Below the pieces are notes generated by a model. It was not told the DNA's origin. It made no database searches and saw nothing but the letters and a program-made list of their open reading frames with translations. Of a stretch of 64,000 bases of DNA, positions 8,418-17,044 are shown piece after piece. The stretch is taken from assembly GCF_010119935.1 (NCBI RefSeq), contig NZ_CP048209.1:3537001-3601000 (forward strand), read 5' to 3'. Each line of letters starts with the position of its first letter. Positions within the stretch are counted from its first letter, which is position 1. The position numbers and the translations under genes were made by a program. Source of the stretch: Paenibacillus lycopersici. GTDB taxonomy: Bacteria > Bacillota > Bacilli > Paenibacillales > Paenibacillaceae.

Positions 8418-9347
8418 ATGAGCATGTACGGCGAACGAGCCGCGGGTTACCCGGCCGTGTGGCGTCCAAAGGCCGCGCAAGAGGCCGTCCGAATGAAAAA
8501 ATGGTTCGGACAGGGAGCCGAATACGTCTCCGGAGGAACGCTGCTTCGCACCCAATGGGAGGCGGGATTAAAGCGGATGCCCGCTCATCTGATCGACTTG
8601 AACGGCGTTGCAGCCCTGTCAGGCATCGATCGGTCCGGCGATTGCATGACGATCGGCTCGCTCGCGACGCTCGCGGCCTGCCGGCATAGTCCGGAGCTCG
8701 CGGCGGACTTTCCGCTTCTCGCGCAGGCGGCGCGCTTCATTGCCGCGCCTTCCGTCCGCAATGCCGCGACGATCGGCGGCAATGTCATGTCCGTCGTGGG
8801 AGACGCGCTGCCCGCGCTGCTTGCGTACGAGGCGGAGCTGGATTGGGAGGAAGGCGATTCGCCTCGCGGCGGGACGCTTGCCGGCTGGCTGACGAAGGCG
8901 GCATCCGGAGCGGCGGACGATTCGGCGCTGCTGCTGCGCATCCGTCTTCCGCTGCGGGCGGGCGCCGAGCCCGCGCTCTGCGGGTCGCCGGCGCAGCCGA
9001 CTTGCCGGCAATTCGCATGCTACGAGAAAATCGGTCGGCGGGAAGCGTTCACGCCGTCCGTCGTGACAGCCGCGTTTAGCGGCAGGATCGAAGAGGGCCG
9101 GTTGCGCGGGCTTCGTCTGGCCGCAGGGGGCGGACGCACGGTTCCGAAACGGCTGTCGCTTGCGGAGACGGAGCTTGAGGGAGCCGCGGCGGACGATCGC
9201 GCCATCGCCCGGCTGCACGAGCTCGTCATGGAACATTACGAGCCGGAGCCCGACGCTTTCGCTTCGGCCGCGTACCGGAAACGGACTGCCGCGAACGTTA
9301 TCTCGTCGCAGCTCTGGCAGGCCGTTCGCGATTACGAAGAAGGATAA
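8418..9347 (+). CDS. pucC: Xanthine dehydrogenase FAD-binding subunit
   Basis: A 309-residue CoxM/CutM-type FAD subunit of the molybdenum hydroxylase family. The N-terminal FAD-binding domain shows the diagnostic SVRNAATIGGNVMS (about residues 113-126), and the CO-dehydrogenase flavoprotein C-terminal domain follows. It passes electrons from the iron-sulfur subunit to NAD. AAGGAG (8403-8408) sits 9 bases before ATG 8418. It is first of the pucC-pucD-pucE run and has its own promoter. Confidence 0.9.
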   Translation: MSMYGERAAGYPAVWRPKAAQEAVRMKKWFGQGAEYVSGGTLLRTQWEAGLKRMPAHLIDLNGVAALSGIDRSGDCMTIGSLATLAACRHSPELAADFPLLAQAARFIAAPSVRNAATIGGNVMSVVGDALPALLAYEAELDWEEGDSPRGGTLAGWLTKAASGAADDSALLLRIRLPLRAGAEPALCGSPAQPTCRQFACYEKIGRREAFTPSVVTAAFSGRIEEGRLRGLRLAAGGGRTVPKRLSLAETELEGAAADDRAIARLHELVMEHYEPEPDAFASAAYRKRTAANVISSQLWQAVRDYEEG

Positions 9348-9359
9348 GGAGGAGCGCCC

Positions 9360-11678
9360 ATGCGGTTGAACCGGCAAAACAGCGGAGTCAAATGGCGTAC
9401 CAGGCCTGACGGTCCGGAGAAGGTAAGCGGGGCGCTGACGTTTTTGACCGACATGACCGCGCCGAACATGCTGCACGGCATGGTGCTCCGGAGCCCGAAT
9501 CCGCACGCGGCGATCCGATCGGTCCGCACGGAAGCGGCCCGGCGTCTGGCCGGCGTCGCGGCGGTGCTGACCTGTGCCGACGTGCCGGGGCTGAACCGCT
9601 TCGGCATCGCCCGCCAGGATCAGCCGGTGTTCTGCGAAGACCGCGTCCGGTACGTCGGCGATGCGGTGGCGGCCGTGGCGGCGGAGTCGCGGGCGCAGGC
9701 GGAGCTGGCGCTCTCGCTGATCGAGGTGGATTACGAGCCTTTGCGGGTGCTGGACGATCCCGAGCGGTCGCTTGCGCCGGGGTCGCCCTTGCTGCATCCC
9801 GATGGCAACGTGCTGCACGAGACCTCGTATGCGAAAGGCGACATCGACGCGGCTTTCGCCGAATGCGCGCATATCGTCGAAGAGACGTACCGGACGCCGC
9901 GCCAGATGCACGCTTACATGGAAACGGAGGGCGGCCTGTTCGTGCCGGAGCCGGACGGCCGGCTGACGGTCTATGCGCCGACGCAGCACGGCTTGATGGA
10001 CCGGCTGCAGCTCTCGCGAATATTGGCGGTGCCGGAAGATCGGATCAGAATCGTATCGAGCCCGATCGGCGGTTCGTTCGGCGGCAAGGACGAGCTGAAC
10101 GTCCAGCCCTACGGCGCGCTGCTCGCACGCGCCGCGGGCCGTCCGGTGAAAATCCACAATTCCCGCTGGGAATCCGTACGATCCGGTCTGAAGCGCCATC
10201 CGATGGTCATCCGCATGAAGACCGGCATCGACCATAACGGCCGGATCGCCGCCCACCTCGTCCGGATCGTCGCCGACACCGGCCCGTACGCCACGTTAGG
10301 AGCGGAGGTGCTAAACTTCGCGACCGAGCACGCGATCGGCTCATACGCGTTCGGCGCGGTCGACGCGGCCAGCCGATCGGTCTTCACGAATAACGGGATG
10401 TCCGGCGAGTTTCGGGGCTTTGGCGGCAATCAGGCGATTTTCGCCCTCGAAGGGCAAATGGACCGGCTGGCCGAAGCGGCCGGACTCGATCCGTGGACGT
10501 TCCGCAAGCTTAATCTGAAGCCGGAGGCTGAAGGAACGGGGCCGTTCGGGCAGCCGATCGCGAAGACGGACGGGGCGGAACGCGTCTGGAAGGCGCTGCG
10601 GGAGAGCCGGCTGTGGCAGGAGCGGATCGGCGGACTCGACGGATCCGCCGCCGATGCCGATTTCCGTCCGGAAGCGCGGAAGCCGTGGCTGGTCACCGGC
10701 ATCGGCGCGGCGCTGGTCATGCACGGCGCCGGTCTCGGAGTCGGCATTCCGGATCCGTCCGGCGGGCGGCTGACGCTGCGCAAGGACGGCATCATCGAAG
10801 CCGCCTTCGGCTTCGAGGAATGCGGCCAAGGGCTGATCGCAACGCTGGAGCAGATGTTGATCGAGCGCCTTGGATTCGCTTCGAGCGACGTGCGGATCGT
10901 GATCGGAGATACCGATGCCGTGCCGGACAGCGGCTCCACCACGGCGTCGCGCGCGACCACCATGATGTGGAAGGCGCTCGAGCTGCTCAAGGAGCCTTTT
11001 GCCGAGCAGGTGCTGGAAGCGGCCGGCAAGTCGCTCGGCGCTTCGCCGGCGCTGCTGCGGCTCGGGGAAGGCGGCGCGCGCTGGCGGTCGACGGGAGACC
11101 TCGCCGTCGGTTACGCCGAATTGGCCGCGACGCTGGCGGAGCCGATCGTATGCGAAGCGGCCGTCCATTACCCGGCCTCGGACACGAAGCGAATCGGCGC
11201 CCATTATTTGTACAGCCACGCCGCCGTGGCGGTGAAGGCGGAGATCAACCGGTTGACCGGAAGAGTCCGCGTGCTCGACCAGTTCCACGCCGTTGCGGCG
11301 GGGCCGGTCATGAACCCGCAGGGCTTCCTCGGCCAAATCGAAGGCGGCAGCTCGATGGCGCTTGGCTATGCGCTGCTGGAAGAAGCGGTCATGGAGGGCG
11401 GGCGGTACGTGACGATGAATTTCGACACCTACCTCGTGCCGACGATCATCGATCAGGCCGGCCCGGTCGAGGTGCTGCCGATCGAGGACTTGCCCGAAGG
11501 CGACGAACACGGTCCGAGAGGCATCGGGGAGATCGGCTCGATCGGCCTCGCGCCGGCAATCGCGTCGGCGATCCGGCACGCGGCCGGCCGGTGGATCGAC
11601 CGGCTGCCGGTCGACCCCGCGCTGCTGCAGGATGCGGCTCCTATGCGGAGCAAGGAGGCGACGGGCGATGAACGATGA
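9360..11678 (+). CDS. pucD: Xanthine dehydrogenase molybdenum-binding subunit
   Basis: A 772-residue large subunit that binds the molybdopterin dinucleotide and hydroxylates hypoxanthine and xanthine to urate. The hammerhead N-domain (RPDGPEKVSGALTF) is followed by the molybdopterin-binding domains with PIGGSFGGKDE, GEFRGFGGNQA and a C-terminal GPRGIGEIGSIGLAPAI, which carries the conserved catalytic Glu region. Length is normal for the family. AAGGAGGAG precedes ATG 9360. The end overlaps pucE by 11 bases. Confidence 0.92.
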   Translation: MRLNRQNSGVKWRTRPDGPEKVSGALTFLTDMTAPNMLHGMVLRSPNPHAAIRSVRTEAARRLAGVAAVLTCADVPGLNRFGIARQDQPVFCEDRVRYVGDAVAAVAAESRAQAELALSLIEVDYEPLRVLDDPERSLAPGSPLLHPDGNVLHETSYAKGDIDAAFAECAHIVEETYRTPRQMHAYMETEGGLFVPEPDGRLTVYAPTQHGLMDRLQLSRILAVPEDRIRIVSSPIGGSFGGKDELNVQPYGALLARAAGRPVKIHNSRWESVRSGLKRHPMVIRMKTGIDHNGRIAAHLVRIVADTGPYATLGAEVLNFATEHAIGSYAFGAVDAASRSVFTNNGMSGEFRGFGGNQAIFALEGQMDRLAEAAGLDPWTFRKLNLKPEAEGTGPFGQPIAKTDGAERVWKALRESRLWQERIGGLDGSAADADFRPEARKPWLVTGIGAALVMHGAGLGVGIPDPSGGRLTLRKDGIIEAAFGFEECGQGLIATLEQMLIERLGFASSDVRIVIGDTDAVPDSGSTTASRATTMMWKALELLKEPFAEQVLEAAGKSLGASPALLRLGEGGARWRSTGDLAVGYAELAATLAEPIVCEAAVHYPASDTKRIGAHYLYSHAAVAVKAEINRLTGRVRVLDQFHAVAAGPVMNPQGFLGQIEGGSSMALGYALLEEAVMEGGRYVTMNFDTYLVPTIIDQAGPVEVLPIEDLPEGDEHGPRGIGEIGSIGLAPAIASAIRHAAGRWIDRLPVDPALLQDAAPMRSKEATGDER

Positions 11679-12171
11679 AGCGATGCGTATCTCGGCGCTG
11701 GCGGAGGATTGGGAGGCCGAGGTGAACGGCATGCCGGTACGGCTCGCGATCGCGCCGTCAAGACGGCTGCTCGACGTGATCCGCGACGATCTGGCATTGA
11801 CCGGGACGAAGCGTTCCTGCGAGATCGGCCGCTGCGGCGCCTGCATGGTATTGATCGACGGCGCGCCGGTCAATGCCTGCCTGACGATGGCGTACCAGTG
11901 CGAACGGCGGTCGATCACGACGATCGAGGGCATCGCGGACGGGGGCTTGCACCCCGTTCAGCGCGCTTTTCTGGAGGAAGGCGGCTTCCAGTGCGGGTAC
12001 TGCACGCCGGGGATGGTCGTGTCCGCGGCCGCGCTGTTGGACGCGCGCCCGAATCCTTCCCAAGCCGAGATCGAGGAGGCGCTGTCGGGCAATTTGTGCC
12101 GATGCACGGGCTACGGAGGCATCATGCGGGCGGTCCGGCGGGCGGCGGAGCTGAGGAGGGGAGACGGCTGA
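11668..12171 (+). CDS. pucE: Xanthine dehydrogenase 2Fe-2S subunit
   Basis: A 167-residue CoxS-type iron-sulfur subunit. The plant-type ferredoxin cluster is bound by CEIGRCGACMV and a following Cys (NACLT), and the second cluster by FQCGYCTPGM and NLCRCTGY. ATG 11668 is preceded by AAGGAGG (11652-11658) at 9 bases, inside the end of pucD. The N-terminus is about 10 residues longer than usual. It carries electrons between the molybdenum and FAD subunits. Confidence 0.92.
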   Translation: MNDEAMRISALAEDWEAEVNGMPVRLAIAPSRRLLDVIRDDLALTGTKRSCEIGRCGACMVLIDGAPVNACLTMAYQCERRSITTIEGIADGGLHPVQRAFLEEGGFQCGYCTPGMVVSAAALLDARPNPSQAEIEEALSGNLCRCTGYGGIMRAVRRAAELRRGDG

Positions 12172-12209
12172 GCGAACGAAAGGACATAAGCGATTCAAGC
12201 GGCGAACGA

Positions 12210-12704
12210 ATGACGATCGCGCACATCAACGGCTTGAACGAAGCGCGCTTCACCGAACTGCTCGGCCCGGTATTCGAGCATTCTTCCTGGGTAGCGGGGC
12301 GGGCGTGGAGCAAGGGGCCGTTCCGTTCCTTGACGCATCTCCACGAGACGATGCTGCGTCAGGTCGAGGAGGCCTCCCCGGACGAAGCGCTGGCTCTGCT
12401 GCGCGCCCATCCGGACCTTGCGACCCGGCTCCGCGTAACGGCGCTGTCGGCCGAGGAGCAGCAGGGCGCCGGCCTGGATGCGCTGACGCCGGAGGAATAC
12501 GACGATTTCAACGCCATGAATCGGGCGTATACGGAAAAGTTCGGTTTCCCGTTCATTCTCGCGGTCGCGGGACGGACGAAGGAGGACGTCGCCGAAGCGA
12601 TGCGCCTCAGAATCGCCGGCGACCCGGCTTCCGAACGGAGGCGGGCGCTGGCTGAAATCGCCCGCATTACCGAGCTCCGTCTCGGTCGCATCATCGGCTC
12701 CTGA
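12210..12704 (+). CDS. OHCU decarboxylase (separate from uricase)
   Basis: A 164-residue 2-oxo-4-hydroxy-4-carboxy-5-ureidoimidazoline decarboxylase, which makes S-allantoin from OHCU. Diagnostic segments are AHPDLATR (about residues 69-76), SAEEQQGAGLDALTPEE and the active-site FGFPFILAV near residue 112. In B. subtilis this activity is the N-terminal half of the PucL fusion; here it is a free-standing gene 26 bases before uricase. No strong ribosome site precedes ATG 12210, so a non-ATG start slightly upstream remains possible. Confidence 0.9.
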   Translation: MTIAHINGLNEARFTELLGPVFEHSSWVAGRAWSKGPFRSLTHLHETMLRQVEEASPDEALALLRAHPDLATRLRVTALSAEEQQGAGLDALTPEEYDDFNAMNRAYTEKFGFPFILAVAGRTKEDVAEAMRLRIAGDPASERRRALAEIARITELRLGRIIGS

Positions 12705-12730
12705 ATATAGAACGAGAGGACGAGATTGCT

Positions 12731-13708
12731 ATGTTGAAACTGCCGTGCGGACGCACGCTTTATTACGGAAAAGGCGACGTGCTCGTTTACCGGACTTACG
12801 CCCGCCCGCTGGAAGCGCCGCCGATACCGGAATCGCCGTACTCCGAGACGCGCAACGTCATCTTCGCCCATAACGTCAAATTCGCCGTCAGCGGCGAAGC
12901 GCTGCTGACGTCCTTCACCGAAGGGGACAACCGCCAGGTCGTCGCCACCGACTCGATGAAAAATTTCATTTTGCGCCAGTCGGCTTCGTTCGACGGTTGC
13001 GCGACGGAAGGGCTGCTTGCCTTTTTGGCCGAACGTTTCCTGGCGGTGTACCCGCATATCGATCGCGTGGAGCTGAGCGCGGACCGGATTCCGTTCGAGC
13101 CGCTCGCCGTGCCGGGGCCGGGCGGTTTCATGCACAACGACCTCGTGTACCGTCCTTCCCATAACGACCATGCAAGCGCCGGAATGGAGGTCGTGCGCAG
13201 TGAGGCCGGCGGCTCGGCGATCGCCTCCCACTGGTGCGGCTTGTCGGCGCTGCAGCTTATTAAAGTCAGCGGCAGCTCGTTCGCCGGTTTCATTCGCGAT
13301 GAATACACGACGCTGCCGGAAGCGCAGGATCGGCCGCTGTTTATTTTCCTTGACCTGCTGTGGCGCTACGACGACCCGGAGGATGCGCTGCGGCCGGAGA
13401 AGGGACGCTACGTCCCGGCCGAGCAGGTGCGCGATATCGCGCATAACGTGTTCTACGAGTTCGCGACGCCTTCCATTCAATATTTGATCTGGCTGATCGG
13501 CCAGCGGCTGCTGACCCGGTTCCCGCAGCTGGCGGAGGTCAGATTCGAGTCGAACAACCGGACTTGGGAAACCGTCGTGGAGCCGGCGGGCGGCGGCGCG
13601 CCGGGCGTATTCACCGAACCGCGTCCGCCTTTCGGCTTCCAGGGCTTCTCGATGACGAAGGATGATCTGCTCGCCTTGCGCGACGATGTACCGGGGGAGT
13701 CGGCATGA
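12731..13708 (+). CDS. pucL: Uricase (urate oxidase)
   Basis: A 325-residue cofactor-free urate oxidase that converts urate to 5-hydroxyisourate. Conserved elements are YGKGDVLVYRTYARPL with the catalytic Lys near residue 16, TDSMKNFIL with the catalytic Thr, and the late SNNRTWETV segment that lines the urate site. Length matches stand-alone uricases. The symbol corresponds to the C-terminal half of B. subtilis PucL. It overlaps the HIU hydrolase gene by ATGA. Confidence 0.92.
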   Translation: MLKLPCGRTLYYGKGDVLVYRTYARPLEAPPIPESPYSETRNVIFAHNVKFAVSGEALLTSFTEGDNRQVVATDSMKNFILRQSASFDGCATEGLLAFLAERFLAVYPHIDRVELSADRIPFEPLAVPGPGGFMHNDLVYRPSHNDHASAGMEVVRSEAGGSAIASHWCGLSALQLIKVSGSSFAGFIRDEYTTLPEAQDRPLFIFLDLLWRYDDPEDALRPEKGRYVPAEQVRDIAHNVFYEFATPSIQYLIWLIGQRLLTRFPQLAEVRFESNNRTWETVVEPAGGGAPGVFTEPRPPFGFQGFSMTKDDLLALRDDVPGESA

Positions 13709-14124
13709 GCGGGGGACGGCTGACGACGCATGTGCTGGACGTCTCGCGCGGGCGGCCTGCTCCCGGAGTGAAGGTGCAGCTGTGGCGGCTGGACGGGACG
13801 CTGCCGTGCGTGCTCGTGACGGAAGCGGTGACCAACGCCGACGGCAGGCTGAATCAGCCGCTGCTGGCGGAGGGTTGCCTGGAGCGCGGCGTGTACGAGC
13901 TGCTGTTCCATATCGGCGGTTATTTCGGCGGCGCAGTGGCCGGCGAAGGGGAAGCTTGCATAGGAGAAGCGTTCGCGAGCGGTTCCGCCGAGGCGAAGGC
14001 GGCCGCGCCGGAACAGCTGCTGGAGCAGGTGCCGGTACGATTCCGGGTGACCGATCCGGAAGCCCATTATCATATCCCGCTGCTGGCGGCGCCCGGCGGT
14101 TATAGTACGTATCGGGGGAGCTGA
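13705..14124 (+). CDS. pucM: 5-Hydroxyisourate hydrolase (transthyretin-related)
   Basis: A 139-residue HIU hydrolase that opens 5-hydroxyisourate to OHCU. The N-terminal LTTHVLDVSRGRPAPG and C-terminal AHYHIPLLAAPGGYSTYRGS carry the active-site His residues and the signature YRGS end. The protein is about 20-25 residues longer than usual. The excess is an Ala/Glu/Gly-rich insertion around residues 74-98, between the strand GGYFGG and VPVRFRVTD. It is coupled to uricase by a 4-base overlap and followed 5 bases later by allantoinase. Confidence 0.92.
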   Translation: MSGGRLTTHVLDVSRGRPAPGVKVQLWRLDGTLPCVLVTEAVTNADGRLNQPLLAEGCLERGVYELLFHIGGYFGGAVAGEGEACIGEAFASGSAEAKAAAPEQLLEQVPVRFRVTDPEAHYHIPLLAAPGGYSTYRGS

Positions 14125-14129
14125 ACGAC

Positions 14130-15788
14130 ATGGGGGAACTGGGAGAACTGGAGGAACGCTACGATGTGATCATCCGGGGAGGAACGGCCGTGCTTCCGTC
14201 CGGAGCGAGGAAGGCGGACATCGCGGTGAAGGACGGACGGATCGCGATCGTCGCGGACGCTGGCCTTCTTGACGGCGCAGGCCGTGCCGCGGAATCGATC
14301 GATGCGGACGGCCTGCTCGTCATGGCCGGGACCGTCGACGTCCATGTGCATGTTAACGAGCCGAATTTCGGTCATTGGGAAGGCTTCGCATCCGGATCGG
14401 CGGCGCTGGCGGCCGGCGGCTGCACGACTTACGCGGATATGCCGCTGAACGGCAATCCGCCGACGGTCGACGCGGATGCGCTGGCCTTGAAGGCGCGGAT
14501 CGCCGAGGGCGCATCCGCCGTCGATTACGCCTTCTGGGGCGGGCTCGTCCCGGGCAACGCGGACCGATTGGCGGAATTGGCGGCCGCCGGGGTCGTCGGG
14601 TTCAAGGCGTTCATGTCGAATCCGGGCGGCGAGGGCGAGGGGCGATTCCGCGAAATCGGCCGCGAGGCGCTGCGGGATGGAATGCGCCGGATCGCGGCGT
14701 TCGGCGGCTTGCTCGCGCTGCATGCGGAGAGCGAGGCGATCACCTCGCGGCTCGCGGCGAAATTCGCGGCCGAGGGCCGGACGGGGGCGCGGGACTTTGC
14801 CGCATCGCGTCCGGCCGTGGCCGAGCTGGAGGCGGTATCCGTGGCGCTGGAGCTGGCGGCGGAGACCGGCTGCCGCCTCCATTTCGTGCATATCAGCACG
14901 CCGGAGGCGATCGACATGATAACGGCCGCCAAGCGGCGGGGCATCGATGTCACTGCGGAGACATGCCCGCACTACTTGACGCTGACGGAGGACGACATGG
15001 CGCTCGTCGGGCCGGCGGCCAAATGCGCGCCGCCGCTGCGCGGCGAAGACCGCAGGGAGAGATTGTGGTCCCTCCTGCTGGAAGGGGCGATCGATCTGAT
15101 CGCATCCGATCATTCGCCGTGCCCGGAATCGATGAAGACGGCGCCGGGTCTGTCGTTCTTCGACGCATGGGGCGGCATCGCCGGCGCGCAGAACACGCTG
15201 GAGCTGATGCTGGAGGAAGGCTGGGTGAAGCGCGGCTTACCGCTGCCGCTGCTGTCGGCGGCGCTGTCGGCCAATCCGGCAAGGCGCTTCGGCCTCTATC
15301 CGCGCAAAGGCGAAATTTCGGAAGGCTTCGACGCCGATCTGGCGATCGTCGATCCGAACCGGCCTTATGTACTGACGCGCGAGGGGCTCTATCACCGGCA
15401 TCCGCATAATCCGTACATCGGACGACAATTCACGTGTAAGGTCGTACGGACGCTGTGCCGCGGGAAGACGGTGTACATGGACGGAGAGGGCGTGACGCCC
15501 GGCGGCGGAATGCGGCTTACGGTTCCGCCTCGAATTGCGGGAGAGGGCGAAGCGCCGATCGAACGGACGATCGTCCTCCCGGCGCAGCCGGACGTCCCCA
15601 AGGCCCGGCCCGATGACCCCCATGCGCAGCCGGATGCCTCCAAGGCACAGCCGGATGTCCCCAAGCCGCAGCCGGATGTCCGCCAGGCGCAGCCGAATGC
15701 GCTTCCGGCGCAAACGCCTGCCTCCGCACCGGGGTTGAGCCGCCAGGCTTCGCGGCCATTGCCCGGCAACGGGGAGCGGCCGTCATGA
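14130..15788 (+). CDS. pucH: Allantoinase with repeat-bearing C-terminal tail
   Basis: A 552-residue cyclic amidohydrolase that hydrolyses allantoin to allantoate. Metal and catalytic motifs include TVDVHVHVNEP (His-x-His near residue 72), GFKAFMSN (carbamylated Lys region), LALHAES, LHFVHISTP and IASDHSPCP (Asp). The enzyme proper ends near residue 475, the normal length. Beyond it is a tail of about 75 residues built largely of Pro/Gln/Asp heptads (about residues 485-526), described as a separate repeat. No signal peptide is present, so it is cytosolic. It overlaps pucF by ATGA. Confidence 0.9.
   Translation: MGELGELEERYDVIIRGGTAVLPSGARKADIAVKDGRIAIVADAGLLDGAGRAAESIDADGLLVMAGTVDVHVHVNEPNFGHWEGFASGSAALAAGGCTTYADMPLNGNPPTVDADALALKARIAEGASAVDYAFWGGLVPGNADRLAELAAAGVVGFKAFMSNPGGEGEGRFREIGREALRDGMRRIAAFGGLLALHAESEAITSRLAAKFAAEGRTGARDFAASRPAVAELEAVSVALELAAETGCRLHFVHISTPEAIDMITAAKRRGIDVTAETCPHYLTLTEDDMALVGPAAKCAPPLRGEDRRERLWSLLLEGAIDLIASDHSPCPESMKTAPGLSFFDAWGGIAGAQNTLELMLEEGWVKRGLPLPLLSAALSANPARRFGLYPRKGEISEGFDADLAIVDPNRPYVLTREGLYHRHPHNPYIGRQFTCKVVRTLCRGKTVYMDGEGVTPGGGMRLTVPPRIAGEGEAPIERTIVLPAQPDVPKARPDDPHAQPDASKAQPDVPKPQPDVRQAQPNALPAQTPASAPGLSRQASRPLPGNGERPS
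15582..15707 (+). repeat. Six 21-bp tandem repeats coding heptads in PucH tail
   Basis: Six in-frame 21-base units start at 15582, 15603, 15624, 15645, 15666 and 15687. They encode AQPDVPK, ARPDDPH, AQPDASK, AQPDVPK, PQPDVRQ and AQPNALP, with a partial unit (AQTP) after. The copies differ mainly by single bases, as expected of an expandable coding minisatellite. Confidence 0.9.
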
Positions 15789-17044
15789 GGGCGCCGCTGG
15801 ACATGTCCGCCTTCGCGGAGCTCCAGGGGCTGCTTGATAAACTGGCCGTCTTCGGCGCCGAGGCGGGCGGCGGCGTCACCCGGCTGCTATATACGGAGCC
15901 GTGGCGGGCGGCCCAGCTGTTCCTGGAGGAGCGGATGCGGGCGGCCGGGCTCGAGACGCGCTTCGACCGCGCGGGCAATCTGTACGGGCGGCTGCTTGGC
16001 GCCGACCCGGCAGCGCCGGTCGTGCTGACCGGCTCGCATGTCGATACCGTCCGTTCCGGCGGCCGGTATGACGGCGCCTATGGCATAGCGGCCGGCCTGC
16101 TGGCGGTCGCCGCGCTCAAGCGAACCTGCGGCGCGCCGCTTCGCACGCTCGAGGTCGTGTCGCTTTGCGAGGAAGAGGGAAGCCGCTTTCCGCTCGCCTA
16201 CTGGGGATCCGGGAATGCGACCGGCGTCTACGGCCTCGAAGACGGCGCAGGCATTGCCGACGCGGACGGAATTACGCTTGCGGAGGCGATGCGCGAGGCC
16301 GGCTTCGGCCTGGAGGCGCAGACGCCCTGTCTGCGCCGCGATATCGGCGCGTTCGTCGAACTGCATATCGAGCAGGGCATCGCGCTCGAGCGCTCGGGCC
16401 GGCGGATCGGACTCGTGGAGGCGATCGTCGGGCAGCGGCGCTATGCCGTCACGCTGACCGGAGCGAGCAATCATGCGGGCACGACGCCGATGTCGATGCG
16501 GGCCGACGCGCTGGCCGGCGCGGCCGAGATGCTGGCCCTGCTCGAGACGCGGGCGAAAGCGGCGGGCGATCCGCTCGTGGCTACGGCCGGCCGTCTCGAG
16601 GCGATGCCCGGCACGCCGAACGTCATACCCGGCGAGGTTCGGTTCACGCTCGATATCCGGCACGACGAGGATGCGATGCTGGAATCCTTTTGCCGGGATA
16701 CGCTCGCCGCTTTCGCGGCCATTGCGCGAAGGCGGGGACTCGGTTTCGCGTCGCGTATCTGGCTGGCATCGAAGCCGGTGCCGATGGACGGCGGGCTGAC
16801 CGGTCTCCTGGAACGCGCCTGCTTGGCGCGGGCTTACTCCTCGCGCAGGATGGTCAGCGGAGCGGGACACGACGCCCAGTTGTTCGCCGCCGTTTGTCCG
16901 GCCGCCATGCTGTTCGTGCCGAGCCGAGGCGGTGTCAGCCACTCGCCGGACGAATATTCGGCCCCGCTGCATCTGCAGGAAGGCGCTGCCGTCCTGGCGG
17001 ACTGCCTGTACGAATTAACTTATGGACAGGAGTGGCAGCGATGA
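15785..17044 (+). CDS. pucF: Allantoate amidohydrolase (M20 hydantoinase/carbamoylase family)
   Basis: A 419-residue M20-family di-metal hydrolase that converts allantoate to ureidoglycine, CO2 and ammonia. Metal ligands are visible in LTGSHVDTVRSGGRYDGAYG (His and Asp), CEEEGSRFP (Glu pair), ELHIEQG (His) and VSGAGHDAQ (His). The substrate-binding signature ANHAGTTPM-like segment SNHAGTTPMSMRADAL is intact. Length is normal. Both ends overlap neighbours by 4 bases (pucH, pucG), so it is tightly coupled in the operon. Confidence 0.9.
   Translation: MRAPLDMSAFAELQGLLDKLAVFGAEAGGGVTRLLYTEPWRAAQLFLEERMRAAGLETRFDRAGNLYGRLLGADPAAPVVLTGSHVDTVRSGGRYDGAYGIAAGLLAVAALKRTCGAPLRTLEVVSLCEEEGSRFPLAYWGSGNATGVYGLEDGAGIADADGITLAEAMREAGFGLEAQTPCLRRDIGAFVELHIEQGIALERSGRRIGLVEAIVGQRRYAVTLTGASNHAGTTPMSMRADALAGAAEMLALLETRAKAAGDPLVATAGRLEAMPGTPNVIPGEVRFTLDIRHDEDAMLESFCRDTLAAFAAIARRRGLGFASRIWLASKPVPMDGGLTGLLERACLARAYSSRRMVSGAGHDAQLFAAVCPAAMLFVPSRGGVSHSPDEYSAPLHLQEGAAVLADCLYELTYGQEWQR

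Noticed and set aside
15500..15800. Possible secreted or cell-wall-linked role for the PucH tail
   Set aside because: The protein has no signal peptide, and its neighbours and enzyme domain are cytosolic; the Pro-rich tail alone does not indicate export.
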